Source: Dermacentor variabilis
Taxonomy: Eukaryota > Arthropoda > Arachnida > Ixodida > Ixodidae
Reading direction: 5' to 3'
NCBI RefSeq assembly: GCF_050947875.1
Contig: NC_134569.1
Span: 200,824,627 to 200,888,626 of the forward strand
Length of the DNA stretch: 64,000 nucleotides
Part shown: piece after piece, positions 23,568 through 34,669 of the stretch
Layout: every line of letters begins with the position of its first letter
How positions within the stretch are numbered: position 1 is the stretch's first letter
The notes under the pieces: model-generated
Database searches by the model: none
What the model was told of the DNA's origin: nothing
What the model saw: only the letters and a program-made list of their open reading frames with translations
Translations under genes and position numbers: made by a program

Positions 23568-23685
23568 AGAGGGGTCTTCCGTCTTCGTCGGAATGCGGCA
23601 GCCGCGGCTGGAAATCGCACCCGCGACCTCGTGCTTTGCAGGAGATCGCCACAACTACTAAATAAACCACAGAGCCGGGTACACG
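23568..23685 (-). mobile_element. tRNA-derived SINE head fragment (antisense)
   Basis: The minus strand reads caaagcacgaggtcgcgggtgcgat, followed by gccgcggctgccgcattcc. This matches the head of the SINE at 44964 (gagcacgaggtcgcggg) in the same order. The tail half is absent. Confidence 0.6.
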
Positions 23686-23689
23686 CCAG

Positions 23690-25095
23690 GTTGTCAGACT
23701 GGGCTATTAATAGCCACGTTGAGCTACTTCTCGTCTGAGTTGCGTCGAAAATTTGGTTTCAGCTGCGCGGATATTTTCGGGCTACATTTTTTGCCGAACT
23801 ATTGTCTCGTGAAAATGCTCTCGTCTCTACGGGGCACGCGTAAACCACCACGAACCGAAGCAGAAATAAAGCAGAAAACGCCCGAAAAAGAAGACAGCAG
23901 CATGTACCAGCGCCGAACGTTCAGCTGCACCGAACAAATGCGTCACGCACTTCCGGAAGGAAGAGCCGCAACGCGCATGCGCGGTTGGAAACAGGTACGC
24001 CCGCGTGCGAGGTCAGTAAGACATCCCCCCACGCCACGGGGGAAAAAAAAAGGAACGGATGGACCCGTGCCAACGTGTACAGCGAAGGGGCTCCGCGCCG
24101 CGGGCCTCAGGAAACGGCCAGCCGGACGGACATCGCGTGAGCGCTTTCTCCCGCGCCACGGCAGGGACCGCGCGTTGCCAGCGCAGCAGAAAGTACGACG
24201 GACCGCGGGCTCGCGTGCCTCGCGGCAAAGCCCGTCCCGACCGCACTTTTCGTTCTTTCCCCCCCCGTGACTCCCGCGTGCGCACGTAAGGTACACTGCT
24301 GCCTGCAGCTACCGCGGCTGCTCGTCCCCGCTCTAATGCCTTGGCCAATTTAGGGGTGCACCGCTGCGTTCCAGCGTTCCTGTCACATGCGCTCTACTGC
24401 CTGAAATAAGACGCGGAGACTCGTCAACTTCCCTTTCGCCGCTCTGCAAGCCCCATATACTATAGCTTCTCTCTAGCGCCGGTAAACTTGTGTTCCTTCG
24501 TTTTCGATCGCATCGATTTCTCGTACGAACGAACGAAGCCTCACAATATTGAAAGCTGCAACAGCTCGTAATCGTAATAACGTAGAGAGAGGGCGAGAAA
24601 GGCGAGCGAGGTGACCGACAAGGAAAGAGAAAGACACCACGCCGTTGGTAGTCTGCACCTTCCCAAAAGCAGTTCTGCTACTCTGCTTTACAAGGACTGC
24701 TATTCATTTTCTTTGCTTCGCTAAGAATCTAAGCAAAGGTACTGGGACACACAGTGTGCGCGTTATTTTTTATATTTTTTTTTATTTCGACCACTTAAAG
24801 TAAACATCATATTTGCTCACATCGCGTCCGTACAGATGAATCATCTGGCCAGGTGCACATTACTTGCAAAAAAAGAAAAGTACCTGCAGTATAATTATTT
24901 GGATAAATTACGTAATTTAACTTCTTAGTTACAAGCATTACGGCACACACATGTGTTGAAAAGTTAAGGTGAATCGTACCACTGTAACTCTGCGCTTCTA
25001 CATTTCAAAATGGCCGCGTTGACCGAATTAGCCGGCGTCCAATCATTCTTTCAATTTTACTGATTACGCAAGCGGCACCGCGAACTACGGCTCTG
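23690..25095. other. Unassigned DNA with a GC-rich patch
   Basis: 23990-24300 is CpG-rich with overlapping Arg/Ala/Gly-rich frames on both strands, none with a known domain. It could be a CpG-island promoter. No TATA box or splice pattern convinced me. Confidence 0.3.
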
Positions 25096-25104
25096 GGTGC
25101 AACA

Positions 25105-25119
25105 CCCCCCCCCCCCCCC
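25105..25119. repeat. C15 homopolymer
   Basis: Fifteen consecutive C. A likely site of length error or slippage. Confidence 0.9.
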
Positions 25120-25414
25120 TCTTGTGACGTCACAAAGCTGCCTGTCTCGGCCCTGCTGCTGAAGTCAGTGCGAGTCCGACCGCGAGATGCACCATCAGCC
25201 AGTCGGAATGAGTTCGTGTGGGGAAGAGGCAAGTGCGGCGTCAGCTTCTTTTTACGGCGCGCTTTTATGACGCAGAGGGGTTAGAGAGAGAGCTTGGAGA
25301 TGCAGCGGTGCGTTCATCAGCCAAATTGAACGAATAATTTGACGCCAATTATTTCGCCCTATACATGCCCACATAGAAATGTAGAAACCTATAACGCCTA
25401 TCTTGTGACCTATC

Positions 25415-26697
25415 TAACCTAACCTATCTTGTGGAACACAATTAGCTATCTTTGTCCATGACCTGCACATGGCCCTTGATCCTAACCTTCAATCTGACTC
25501 AATCTTCCTAGATTTCACGAAAGCCTTCGACAAGGTTCCTCACAAGCGCTTGCTACTAAACCTTTCTTGGTTAAACTTTCATCATAACGTACTGCAGTGG
25601 ATAAAAGAATTTCTGGCAAACCGTACGCAATTTGTCTACGTTAGTAATCAAGCCTCTAGGTATCTTGCAGTAACATCAGGCGTCCCGCAAGGGTCAGTCT
25701 TTGGTCCCCTTCTATTTTTAATATATAATAACGACCTGCCAACACATGTCTCCTGTTACGTTCGTATCTTTGCCGATGACTGTGTTATCTATCGCAAAAT
25801 CAGTAACCCCTCTGATCAACTAACTCTCCAAAGTGATTTAACTTGCGTCCAGGACTGGTATAACCAATGGCTCATGGAACTAAACCCCGATAAATGCAAA
25901 TTCATGTCATTTCATCGAAAACATAATCCTCTCCTGTTACCATATACAATCTCGCACGTCACGATAGCATTTACATAGTCTTACAAATACCTAGGCATAA
26001 CGTTGTCTAACGATCTAACTTAGAACGCGCATGTCACTAGAGTGATATCATCTGCTAACAGAAGCTTTGGTTTCCTAAAACGTCATCTATGACTAACGCC
26101 ACCAAACTTAAAATTGCTCGCCTACAAGTCACTCGTACGCTCTAAGCCGGAATATGCCTCTGCCATCTGGAGCCCTAACCAAAAATATCTAACAAACTGT
26201 GTAGAATCACTACAGAACCATGCCACAAGATTCTTTCATTCAAGCTATTCATGTAATGTCAGTATATCATCGTTAAAAGCAGAATCCGGCTTAACAACCC
26301 TGGCTTGTCGGCATCGTATCGCTACTTTGTATTTATTTCATAGGTTCTTTTACAACTCACTTCGTCATCCACCCTAGATCAGTCCTCCTGCGCGCATATC
26401 ACTCCGCATTGGTCACCGCCTTCAAGTCGCCCGTCCACGTACGCACACTACCACTTTTGCCTCATCATTCTTCCCACGCTCAGCCTCGGACTGGAACGGC
26501 CTTCCACACGACATCGACGCAATCACCTGCCCATCCATGTTTTTAAACTGCATAATTAACATATTTACCAGCGAGCAAACTGGTACCTAAACATCTTTTC
26601 CTTGTGTATTCAATTTCTTTTATTAGCTACCCGCCCCTAATGCAATACCCCCAATCCTGGGGGCCTTCAAGGTAATAAAGTGAAGTGAAGTGAAAAA
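25415..26697 (+). mobile_element. CR1-like LINE, 5'-truncated, reverse transcriptase and 3' end
   Basis: The frame 25469-25978 holds reverse-transcriptase motifs: FLDFTKAFDKVPH near residues 13-25, GVPQGSVFGPLLF at 71-83 and the catalytic FADD at 101-104. It continues past stops with SYKYLGITLS, a thumb-like block, then SASDWNGLPHDI near 26485 and a 3' UTR. The end has a small cccccaatcctggggg hairpin (26648-26664), AATAAA and GAAGT units (26677-26697), a short-repeat tail typical of CR1/L2/Jockey-type elements. The endonuclease and 5' half are missing. Several stops make it inactive, but the RT block itself is still open for 170 codons, so decay is moderate. Confidence 0.85.
25469..25978 (+). 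pseudogene. Reverse transcriptase fragment of the CR1-like LINE
   Basis: 170 codons with fingers/palm motifs in correct order, including the FADD active-site aspartates and the GVPQGS turn. Copying of LINE RNA at a nicked target is the known role of this domain. The protein would be inactive here because the endonuclease and the C-terminus are cut off by truncation and by a TAG at 25976. Confidence 0.85.
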
Positions 26698-26699
26698 CA

Positions 26700-28005
26700 G
26701 GTTAATTCACGTAATTAGTTTATTCGTGCATGGATTGATTTTTTTTTTTGTCCTGCAAATGATGTCAGCTTGGGCAGATATTTCACCCGTAGGGACATTA
26801 TTAGAGTGAAGTTTGCAGGCTTTAAAGTAATGTGTTCGAAGTAAACTAAGGAAAAGAAACACGCACACTGTGTGTGCACGCATACTTGTTTGTATATGTA
26901 TAGTCGCGCATTGCCAAGTCTTTATGTGCTCCCTAACGAGGGTCCTTGCAGTAATAATATGACGCCAAGTTTGAAGAAGGTGACAGCAACATGTATGCAT
27001 CGTAAAACTTTCCTGCGTCCAAATAATGGTTCAGAGGGAAAGACATTCTTTAGTGAACGCTAAACATGTTTCCATATGTATGTACCAATCGTATGAAAAC
27101 AAACTTATTATTGCATTATTGTATTACTATTACTATATGCACACGGCTAGCAGGCTATTCCAGATGACAGGTTGCTGTGAACGTGGGCGCTACACTATCT
27201 CACTACCGATGGTTCGGCAACGTCGTATCCCTCTTCGATAGGCGTGTAGGGCAGACTTGTATGTAACCCACGCACGTATTTGTAATTTGTAATCAATTAC
27301 ATATTTCGGTTTTTTGAAAGTCGATCAGTTATTTTTCTACTCGTTAACGCCTTACTATAATTCAATTAACTCTTTTCAGTAAACAACTACTTCCAACCGG
27401 TTACCTTATCGACGAGGCAAGCTGTAACAAGTGATTCAGCTTTGAGCACCTGATTTTGGCAGCAGTATACTGTAGAACTGCACAGTTGCCTGCAGTGGAC
27501 ATTTAAATATGATGAAGATGATGGTGATGATGATGCAGTAGAACACCCGCGGTCGTGCGAAGCAGCTGCCTCGCAGATGCGTATGTTGAGACAGGCTAAC
27601 CCGGGCGCACACTATTTGTTTCCTAATCTTAGCGCACCAGAGGCGCCATAACGTAAACTATTCCAAACATTTCTATTTCTTTTCTCCAGTCAGCCTTCCA
27701 CGACTTGTCAGACATCTTAAGGGTAACCCCCGTTCCCTTGTCTGTCCCACGACATTGTGAAAACAGCGAAATCTTCCCACCTGATATGACGTGTACACAC
27801 TGATTACGTATCATTTGGCTGAACAAAAGAAAAATATTTCTGCCCGATTCTACGCCTTCTCAATTAGCTTCTCGCTATTCCTTAATAGTTTTCGGGCGGT
27901 GCCCACTTCGTCTGTTTGCCAATTGTCGTCACAAAACCGCGAAAGCTCACTGCGTCAGAAGGACGTGTAAACATTGAAGATGTATCAATACGCTGAACAA
28001 ATCAA
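26700..28005. other. Unassigned DNA
   Basis: No gene is recognised. A short GATGAT-like run occurs at 27510-27536, possibly the tail of a lost LINE. Confidence 0.35.
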
Positions 28006-28008
28006 AAA

Positions 28009-29290
28009 TTTTTTTTCGGAACAGCCGGAGACTGCCCCATACCGAAGAGACAAGAGGATGCATAGAAAGGCAGGGAGGCTAACCAGAGGTAGTTTCAGTT
28101 GGCTACCTTGCACGGGAGGAAGGAGTAGGCGGATAAAAAGGGAAAGAGAGTGGAAGGGGGAGATAGAGAGAAAGAGAGACGGCACGAAGAAACCGCGTAC
28201 ACTATAGAGCGGTAGGGTGCGGCGTTCGTACAGTCTAACGTGAAGGCCCCTATGCCGCATGCAGTAACCTTAGCAAAACGAGTAAGGTCATCAGCGCGGA
28301 TGTTCTTTGGGAGCACTGAACTAAAACTTTGAGTTCTAATAGTGGACAATTCTCCGACTGGTCCAGCACTCTGCATATCACTAGTCTATGGTCACGATAT
28401 TGCGGGCTGACACACATAATCTGTGCGAACGTCTCATCGCTGCTGCATGTGTCGCACGTGGGTGTGTTGGCCATTCCAATAAGGAAGGCATATGAGTTCG
28501 TAAATGCAACGCCTAGCCACAGACGGTACAGCACGTCCTGTTCACGTCGTGGTAACCCTGGCGGTAGATGCACCTGTATATCCGGAGACAACGAACGCAG
28601 GCGACACACGGTGAAAACGTTCCAGTCCCACAAGGGCAAAGCACATTCACGTTCAAGATCAGAACCAAGACACGTTGACCACTTTCATGTGCAGATCTGG
28701 CGGCTTCGTCGGCATGGTGATTCCCGCTGATGCTGTAATGTCCTGAAAGCAATTCAAAAATTATCTTGTGCCCCTTGTCATGGTTGCGATGATATATCGG
28801 TTGAGGCCAATTGTTCATCGTTACCGTGGCGCATTGGGCTTTGTACGCATTGAAGATCTGCCTTGGAGTCACTAACGACTGTTTATTGCTGCGGTGGTTC
28901 CTGATTAACGAAATCAAGTGCAGCACGGAGTGCCGCAAGTTCTGCACCCGTCGGTGTGGTTACACATGAAGTATTTCAATTTGATTTCTTCAGATTGCGC
29001 AGGGATGGGGGGGTGGGGATGACTGCAGCAGCAGCGCTGTTGAGTTTTACCGAACCATCTGTGTAAATTATCAGACTCATTGTGGTATGTGCACCGGCCA
29101 CAAGTGCAAATGACAATCCGGGGATCAAAACGAAAGCTGGAAAGCCGTTACAAGCTTTGAAGGAAGCAACTTTGAACACATTTACAACGTGCACAGATTT
29201 CGGTCCGTTCTGAAATGAATGGATGACTACCCGCCGATCGCTCCGGCACTGGCTGCTCGGAGCTGCTGGGGAGAATGATTTGCGTTTCAT
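28009..29290 (-). mobile_element. I-like LINE 3' portion: RNase H and C-terminus (antisense)
   Basis: Reading down the minus strand: IIYTDGSVKLNSAAAAVIP (RNase H first strand with its catalytic Asp, near 29080), TPTGAELAALRAALDFV (RNase H helix with catalytic Glu, near 28940), HYSISGNHHADEAARSAH (last motif, near 28710), then a C-terminal block with RLWLGVAFTNSYAFLIGM and CDTC (near 28500). The element ends with a TTTTTTTT tract (plus strand, 28009-28016), i.e. a poly(A)-like tail. RNase H plus this C-terminal knuckle is the arrangement of I-group LINEs. Frameshifts and stops separate the blocks and the knuckle His is lost. Confidence 0.8.
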
Positions 29291-29299
29291 AAAAAAAAG

Positions 29300-29850
29300 T
29301 GCGTGACATCATAACGTTGGCAAGCCTTTTCGGCGCGTACGCGACATCGCGTTACCAACGTTTCTTCCTTGGGGCTCCCTTTTAGCGCAATTTTGACTTT
29401 TCCGTTGCAAGCCACCGTGATTTTCAATGAGCCCCCAAAATCTAAGCAAGGAGGAGCGGGCCAATCGCAGACGCCGGCACTACCCTCCTCATCCGGCTGT
29501 CTATTTTCATGGCGCTAGCCTGGCATCCATGCTGAGATCACTGCAGCCTTCTACATTTCTCCGTGCTCACTTCTTGTCAGCCAAGTAGATAAGAAAGACC
29601 TGTCAAAGTAGGCAATATTATTCGTTTTGAAATGAGACAGAAGTGACCTCCTATAAACGAGAAATGTGTTTGGTTGGGCTTCTTCAAAGGGCACTGCGGG
29701 TCAACGCCCGATGCTTGCGTCGGCGGTTACGTAAATTTTGACGACAGGAGGTTGCACTAAAAACACATTGAAATAATTGTACATTGTAGGGCCCAAGAGA
29801 GAGAGAAAGAAAGGCAAAGGCAAGACAGGGAGGTTAATCAGACCTGCAAC
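29300..29850. other. Unassigned DNA
   Basis: No domain is recognised. The minus-strand frame 29701-30207 has only hydrophobic low-complexity content. Confidence 0.3.
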
Positions 29851-29856
29851 TCCGAA

Positions 29857-30039
29857 ATGGGTAGGCCACGCGTCATACGTACTCCTGAGGAGCAGGCAGC
29901 TTTCGACCAGCAACGCCGCGAACCAAACCGGGAACGCCGTACCGCTGCTGCAGCGTGGGCACAAGAACAGGCTCGTGCAGCCTAGCGCAAGCAGCAACTG
30001 CGTACCAAGTATCCTGCAGCCTACCATGCCATCGTTTAA
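29857..30039 (+). pseudogene. Basic Arg/Gln/Glu-rich helical ORF with one stop
   Basis: From ATG 29857 the frame reads MGRPRVIRTPEEQAAFDQQR and continues as an uninterrupted run of Arg, Glu, Gln and Ala to a TAG at codon 43. It then goes on in frame (RKQQLRT) to TAA at 30037. The composition predicts a long charged helix or coiled coil starting after a basic N-terminus. I know of similar charged proteins in chelicerate repeats but cannot name the family. A related composition occurs at 31762-31928. A broken copy of a repeated gene is likelier than a host gene. Confidence 0.4.
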
Positions 30040-30069
30040 TGAACCGCCGAGATTAACCCAGTGATAAAC

Positions 30070-31740
30070 ACCGGGGCCGCACGTTTCAGCTTCTTTGGTT
30101 AACCATCTGTACGGAGCGCTTGGGCGGTGATATCTTATGCGACACCTGCCGTTCTCTCCAGTAACGCACGTCAAGCGACTTTCGAGTCGCTGTTGATGTA
30201 CTGACAAGAAAATGAGCGGAGATTACTGAAAAGAACTTCTAAAAGTAATTCTTAGTGAACATAAACCAGTTGTGAAGGGCTACCGAAGACGCAGAGAAAG
30301 AGCCAGACCAGTAAGTTCTGTTTCCTGTATTTATGCAAGTTTATTCAATGTTGCCAGCAAAGCAACATAGAAGGAAATGATTGCGTATTTCTGGATTGCT
30401 TTCGTTGGGCAGTGATTGGCCAGTGAAATCAATTACATTTTTTAATGAAGTTGTTGTAATCAGTCAACTTTTTTCCATCGCATGTACTGGTGCGGGGTCT
30501 ATCGGGGTCCATCCAACCAAAAGTTTCAGCGACGCCCAGTCCAGAACCCTAGATCGCGGCGCTGCAGTCCGCAACGTTCCTTGTAATCGAGCTCGCCGCA
30601 CTTGCCGTTACCTTACTCCTTCTATTCTGTCTTTTCTTTTTTGTCCATGCCGTGCCCTCAAACGCGGGGTTGAGGGTCCACCAGTGTGTGCGACGGCGCC
30701 TTCTCTTTTTGACAATCGCTGGTTCTTCCTCATCGGACGTCCACACCTGTCACTGCGTGCAGCTTCCGCAAACGTTTTCGATCAGCCAGCAAGCAGACAT
30801 GAGGGGGCTCATCGCGGACTTCCGGTAGAGCGGCTTTCTACAAGAAGTCGCCGCATTCAGAAGATCAGCTCGTCTTTTGATGGTGTCCAAACACCAAAAA
30901 GCGTAAAATTGTGCCTCAGTGGTTTCCCGCCCCTTGCGGCATAATGGGCAAATCTCAGGCAGGCACTGCTGCAAGAGCGGCGTACGATAAACTACCGCAA
31001 CTTGTCTTCTTACGATTCTCGAAAAGGGACGGGTCAGCTCTCGTGAGGGCCGTTGCGTGGCAGAGAGACATTGCGAACCCGTTTGCTACTGTAGCCGCAG
31101 AAAATGAGACTCTCCCATGACGAACGACTCTGTAAAGCGCAGACAGTAAGTATTTTTGAAGTTATTTGGCCAAGCGAGGCCTTCAGGAACTTCTTGTTCG
31201 AACTAAGATTGAGGCGACTGCCTTATTGCAATGGGTGAAATGTATGCGATGGCTTGATTCACGTTTGAGCGAAAATGTTCTATTAGCGGGTGAGCAACGT
31301 GCATACTATGTCAGAATGGTATCGTACAGAAGTAGCCCGTTCATCGCTAAAGCGAGTTTGTTGGCTGAACTCCTGATAAAACATGAAAGAAAGACAAGAT
31401 AGGGATGCCGCTGTCGGGAGCCTCCTTGCCTTCCTTTCTTGCATCATCCGCAGTTCGGCTGGCAGACGTGCTTTATATAAACTGCAAATCGCCTTCGGAG
31501 TGCTGGCCCCCCAGCTGTCTGCCAGCGGTACGTCACAATCTGTTATATGACGGCTTTTAAGAATTGTGGTTTCTTGCTGGGTTTTTGAGAGTAAACGGTA
31601 GTTGTTGTTAAGGCGAGTTTGAACAGCTTAACTTATAAATAAAACCAAAAGAAAAAGGACTAAGGCACACAGACAAGGACGTCGCTGTCCTAACAAATCC
31701 CTTATGTTTTTCTCTTTCAGTTTAGCTCGCTTTAGCGGGC
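30070..31740. other. Unassigned DNA with medium open frames
   Basis: The plus frame 30381-30944 and its minus-strand partners 30549-30746 (with KKRRRRR) and 30750-30974 show no domain I can support. The Arg-run could be a nuclear-localisation-like patch of a decayed transposase, but nothing else agrees. Confidence 0.3.
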
Positions 31741-31761
31741 AAGCGAGCGCGTTTCGATTTG

Positions 31762-31928
31762 CCCTTACCCAGGCGCAGTTAGAAGGTCAGCGAGAGCTTG
31801 CGCGGACAAGGAATGCACGGATAACCCGAGCAACCAGAGAATTGCGTCTGCAACAGCAAAGGGAATATTCTGAAGATGGCGCGTTGAAACGAAAGCGAGC
31901 GCGACGGTGGGCAAATTATGCAAGATAA
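31762..31928 (+). pseudogene. Charged helical C-terminal segment, possible exon
   Basis: The segment reads ALTQAQLEGQRELARTRNAR and on through REYSEDGALKRKRARRWANY to TAA at 31926. It is preceded by a pyrimidine-rich tract and ag (ttgcccttacccag, 31762-31775), which would serve as a splice acceptor. Like 29857-30039 it is one charged helix, so the two could be exons or repeats of one family. No function is assigned. Confidence 0.35.
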
Positions 31929-32032
31929 AAAAACACATTAAAACCACATTTACTTCATTTACAAAACACAAGACTGGTAGTGAAAGTTAGTTTACTAGGG
32001 AGATCATCATAGTCACCCTTGATCATCATCAT

Positions 32033-32072
32033 CACCCTTGAAGCCAAGATGGCAGTCTTGGCTTCAAGGGTG
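32033..32072. repeat. Perfect 17-bp hairpin
   Basis: cacccttgaagccaaga (32033-32049) and its exact inverse (32056-32072) are separated by six bases. ATC-rich simple sequence precedes it (32005-32032). Confidence 0.9.
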
Positions 32073-32074
32073 TA

Positions 32075-32470
32075 ATATAGGCTTCATAAGTAATGATTAC
32101 AAAGAACGCTTCGCAGTATATGGCAATTCCCCAGTGGAGAGTTTCTGCCATAACTTTATTTATTTATGTGTTTGTTTATTTATTTTATAGACGCGAGGCC
32201 GTGTGAGGTCATCGAGACGCGTTCCAAACGCGTTACGATATTTAGTTAACTTGGTTTCGACGCTGCCATTGTAGTCATCAAAGTAGACTGTCTCCAGCGC
32301 TGGACAGAAGTGCAACAAGGCTTTACTTGCGCATTCTAGAACGTCCCACCAACTCATCACTCCACCTCCACTCGAGAAAGCGGATGGCAGCGCCGCCCAT
32401 CGACAGAATTCATAAGTGGGCTCCAATTGACACCCCTCAGTAATTCGCCAGGAGCGTAGCAGCGTCATCT
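32075..32470. other. Unassigned DNA
   Basis: It holds a 102-codon minus frame (32160-32468) without a known domain and a short TTTA-rich stretch near 32155-32185. Confidence 0.3.
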
Positions 32471-32950
32471 TCAGCCGAGCGCGGTGCTGTCCTCAACTCG
32501 GTGGAGCAAATATTGGCAACCGGACGAGGCTTGTGCATACTGCAGCAAGAATCCGGAGACCACTAAGCACATTACCAATAGAATGCGAAGCGAGTCCCCC
32601 AGTGAGACGCGTAGGTAACGCGCACACCTTCCAGAAGCGCTTGAATTTAAAGTGGACGGAAGCATCAACCGGTAAGCAGTCGAGATAAGCAAGACACGTT
32701 TAGAGTATTCGTGAAAAAAAAAAAGAGGCGTCGAAGAAATTGATACGACTGGATTCATTACAGACATATGTAGTGGTACAAGTTATATAGAGAAATTTCG
32801 GGGAAGAGCAAAAAGATTGGAAAGATGCACACAAAACTGCTGGAATGAAGAGCGCGTATAGCATAATTGAGTAACTCAAGCATGTTAGGTGACTATTTGT
32901 CACCACCCGTTTCAAACGGAATACCAATAAATCATCATCATTCTCTTCAT
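32471..32950 (+). mobile_element. Heavily decayed LINE C-terminal remnant
   Basis: Plus-strand fragments in shifting frames read YCSKNPETTKHI (a Cys/His knuckle-like phrase, near 32537), FKVDGSINR-stop-AVEISKTRLEY (near 32647) and GVEEID (near 32725). They end near 32940 with aataaa and ATC units. The order resembles the last part of a LINE ORF2. Every block has stops, so only the outline survives. Confidence 0.4.
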
Positions 32951-33360
32951 CATGAAATAGAGGAAGAGCTTTGAGTCGAGTATCACTTGCGAATACGGAG
33001 GTTAATGTCCAAAAGTTTCTCTTTAGTGTGTCTCTAAGGGGTATTTCACCAATATTGAGCACTGCAAACAAACATGCGCGGTCCGCAGATCAGGCGGTTA
33101 CGATCTTAGATTCGATGCAATACACCGATGAATACGACCCGAGACCTGCTGAAGGTTCAGAGAAAAACCCGCAATCTCGTCTTCTCGAAGGCGCCACTCG
33201 ACCCGCAAGCTAGACGGCGTCAGACGTCTGGCGTAACCATGTCACACGAATGGATGCCTGAGGCAGACAAACCGCCAGCATTGGTGCGAGCGACTCTATG
33301 GTTCCTGGAAAACGCAGATAACTCAGAACCTTCTCTAGAAATGCGCCGTGCAGCAAGCGA
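32951..33360. other. Unassigned DNA
   Basis: The plus frame 33128-33448 runs into the GA microsatellite and has no domain. Confidence 0.35.
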
Positions 33361-33363
33361 TGA

Positions 33364-33366
<3 letters not shown>

Positions 33367-33432
<66 letters not shown>
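33367..33432. repeat. (GA)n microsatellite
   Basis: About 32 uninterrupted GA units. Confidence 0.98.
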
Positions 33433-33434
<2 letters not shown>

Positions 33435-33719
33435 CAGTTTCATTCTAAAGGCGAATCATTGATAGTGACAGCAATATATTAGTCAATTCCACGAAGTATA
33501 GGTTTATAGGCCATATAAAATGCAGTAAACGCTCGATTGTTATTAAGCGAGCATGGTCTTGCATGCGAACAGACTAAAAAGTCGCAGTATCGCCCGAAAG
33601 GCGAAGCATCGACTGCGATAGGAAATTATTGGACAGCCATACGAAGTAAAGATCGCAGTTTTATCGGTCGTATAACCTTGTAAACATTCGCTTACTAAGT
33701 TAAGCATGGTGTCACACGT

Positions 33720-34655
33720 GCACAAGCAAACATGAACCTATATGAGCTTGAAAAAGGGGGCACCAGTGAAACACAAAGGACGCGCACACAAGGAAAAGGC
33801 GTTAGACACGGACGCACGCTGGACTTTTAACTGTACTTTATTGAAATTTACATTGCTGCACATAACCTCCAATGCATGTGCATCTTCCACTCCTCTCAAG
33901 GCATTTGGATGAATGTCAGTTTTTTTATTAATCCTATTTTAACTATTCAATAAGTAAGCACGTTTCCTGTTTGCTAAACACAAAGACTTATCACTGACAC
34001 AAATTTCTTTCTCATTTTCAATGTGCAAAGCTTCTAAGATTTCGTGCTCGTATCTGGCCTTGCCCTTCCCTAAAATGGTCACACGACCGAACAATAGCGC
34101 ACTCTTTTTGCACTTATTGCAGCCGCTGTAATGAACCTCCAAATTGCTTGCCTTGTCCTCGCTTAAGAATAGGTTATGTTCTTGCAAGCACTTGTTAACA
34201 CACCTACCTGTCTGGCCTGTATAGACTTTACCACAAGCCAACGGAATGCGGTAAACAACCCGAATGTTGCACTTGATGAAGGGTGTCATGTGTTTAACTT
34301 TACAGGTCCCTCTCATCTTCCCCTTGTTTTCAATTCTCCCGCAGAAGCTATGCAATTTGAAAGGTGCAGAAAACACAACGCTTACACCTTGCCTACCCGC
34401 CACCTTTTTAATGCTGTGGGATATTTTATGAATGTATGGTATTACTTCGAGTTGCTTTCTTCGCTCTGATGCCGGTGACTTCTGGCTTGCTAGACCCTTT
34501 ACTTACCGCAAACTTGCTTCAGCAACAGCCTTAATGACTGAGAGAGGGAAACCTGCTGCAAGCAACCTCTCAAGCTGCTGCTTTAGGCTATACGCCATGC
34601 GGTGGCAGCAGCTCTTCTGCACTCGATGATCAATTAATATCATATCATTCGATGA
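33720..34655 (-). mobile_element. Penelope-like element, C-terminal RT and GIY-YIG end
   Basis: The minus strand carries one frame from about 34650 to a stop at 33939, broken only by a TAA at 34503-34505. The first part (HRMAYSLKQQLERLLAAGFP) fits the end of a Penelope RT. The rest is the linker and GIY-YIG endonuclease. After the stop come about 220 bases with AATAAA (plus strand tttatt 33837-33842). Penelope-like elements combine RT with a GIY-YIG nuclease, which separates them from LINEs. The 5' end is truncated. The single nonsense change and long clean frame suggest a fairly young copy. Confidence 0.85.
33939..34502 (-). pseudogene. GIY-YIG endonuclease domain of the Penelope-like element
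   Basis: The frame runs cleanly from the TAA at 34503 to TAG at 33939, about 187 codons. Motifs in order are EVIPYIHKISHSIKKVAG, the linker with FSAPFKL, then VVYRIPLACGKVYTGQTGRC (the GIY-YIG-like core, here VYR...VYTG, with the conserved GQTGR Arg), the CL.EH His/Glu context, and a Cys-rich pair GCNKCKK ahead of the C-terminus. Cleavage of target DNA during insertion is the known role of this domain in the family. The apparent start within this frame is not a true ATG, which fits a domain cut from a longer polyprotein. Confidence 0.85.
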
Positions 34656-34669
34656 TCGCGGGAACTAGC

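Noticed and set aside
25390..25435. Telomere-like cctaacctaacc
   Set aside because: Only two CCTAA units, adjoining the truncated LINE. Too short for an interstitial telomere array.
30549..30974. Possible transposase start (KKRRRRR patch) on the minus strand
   Set aside because: Apart from the Arg run nothing agrees with Harbinger or THAP transposase N-termini that I know, and the frame breaks at once.
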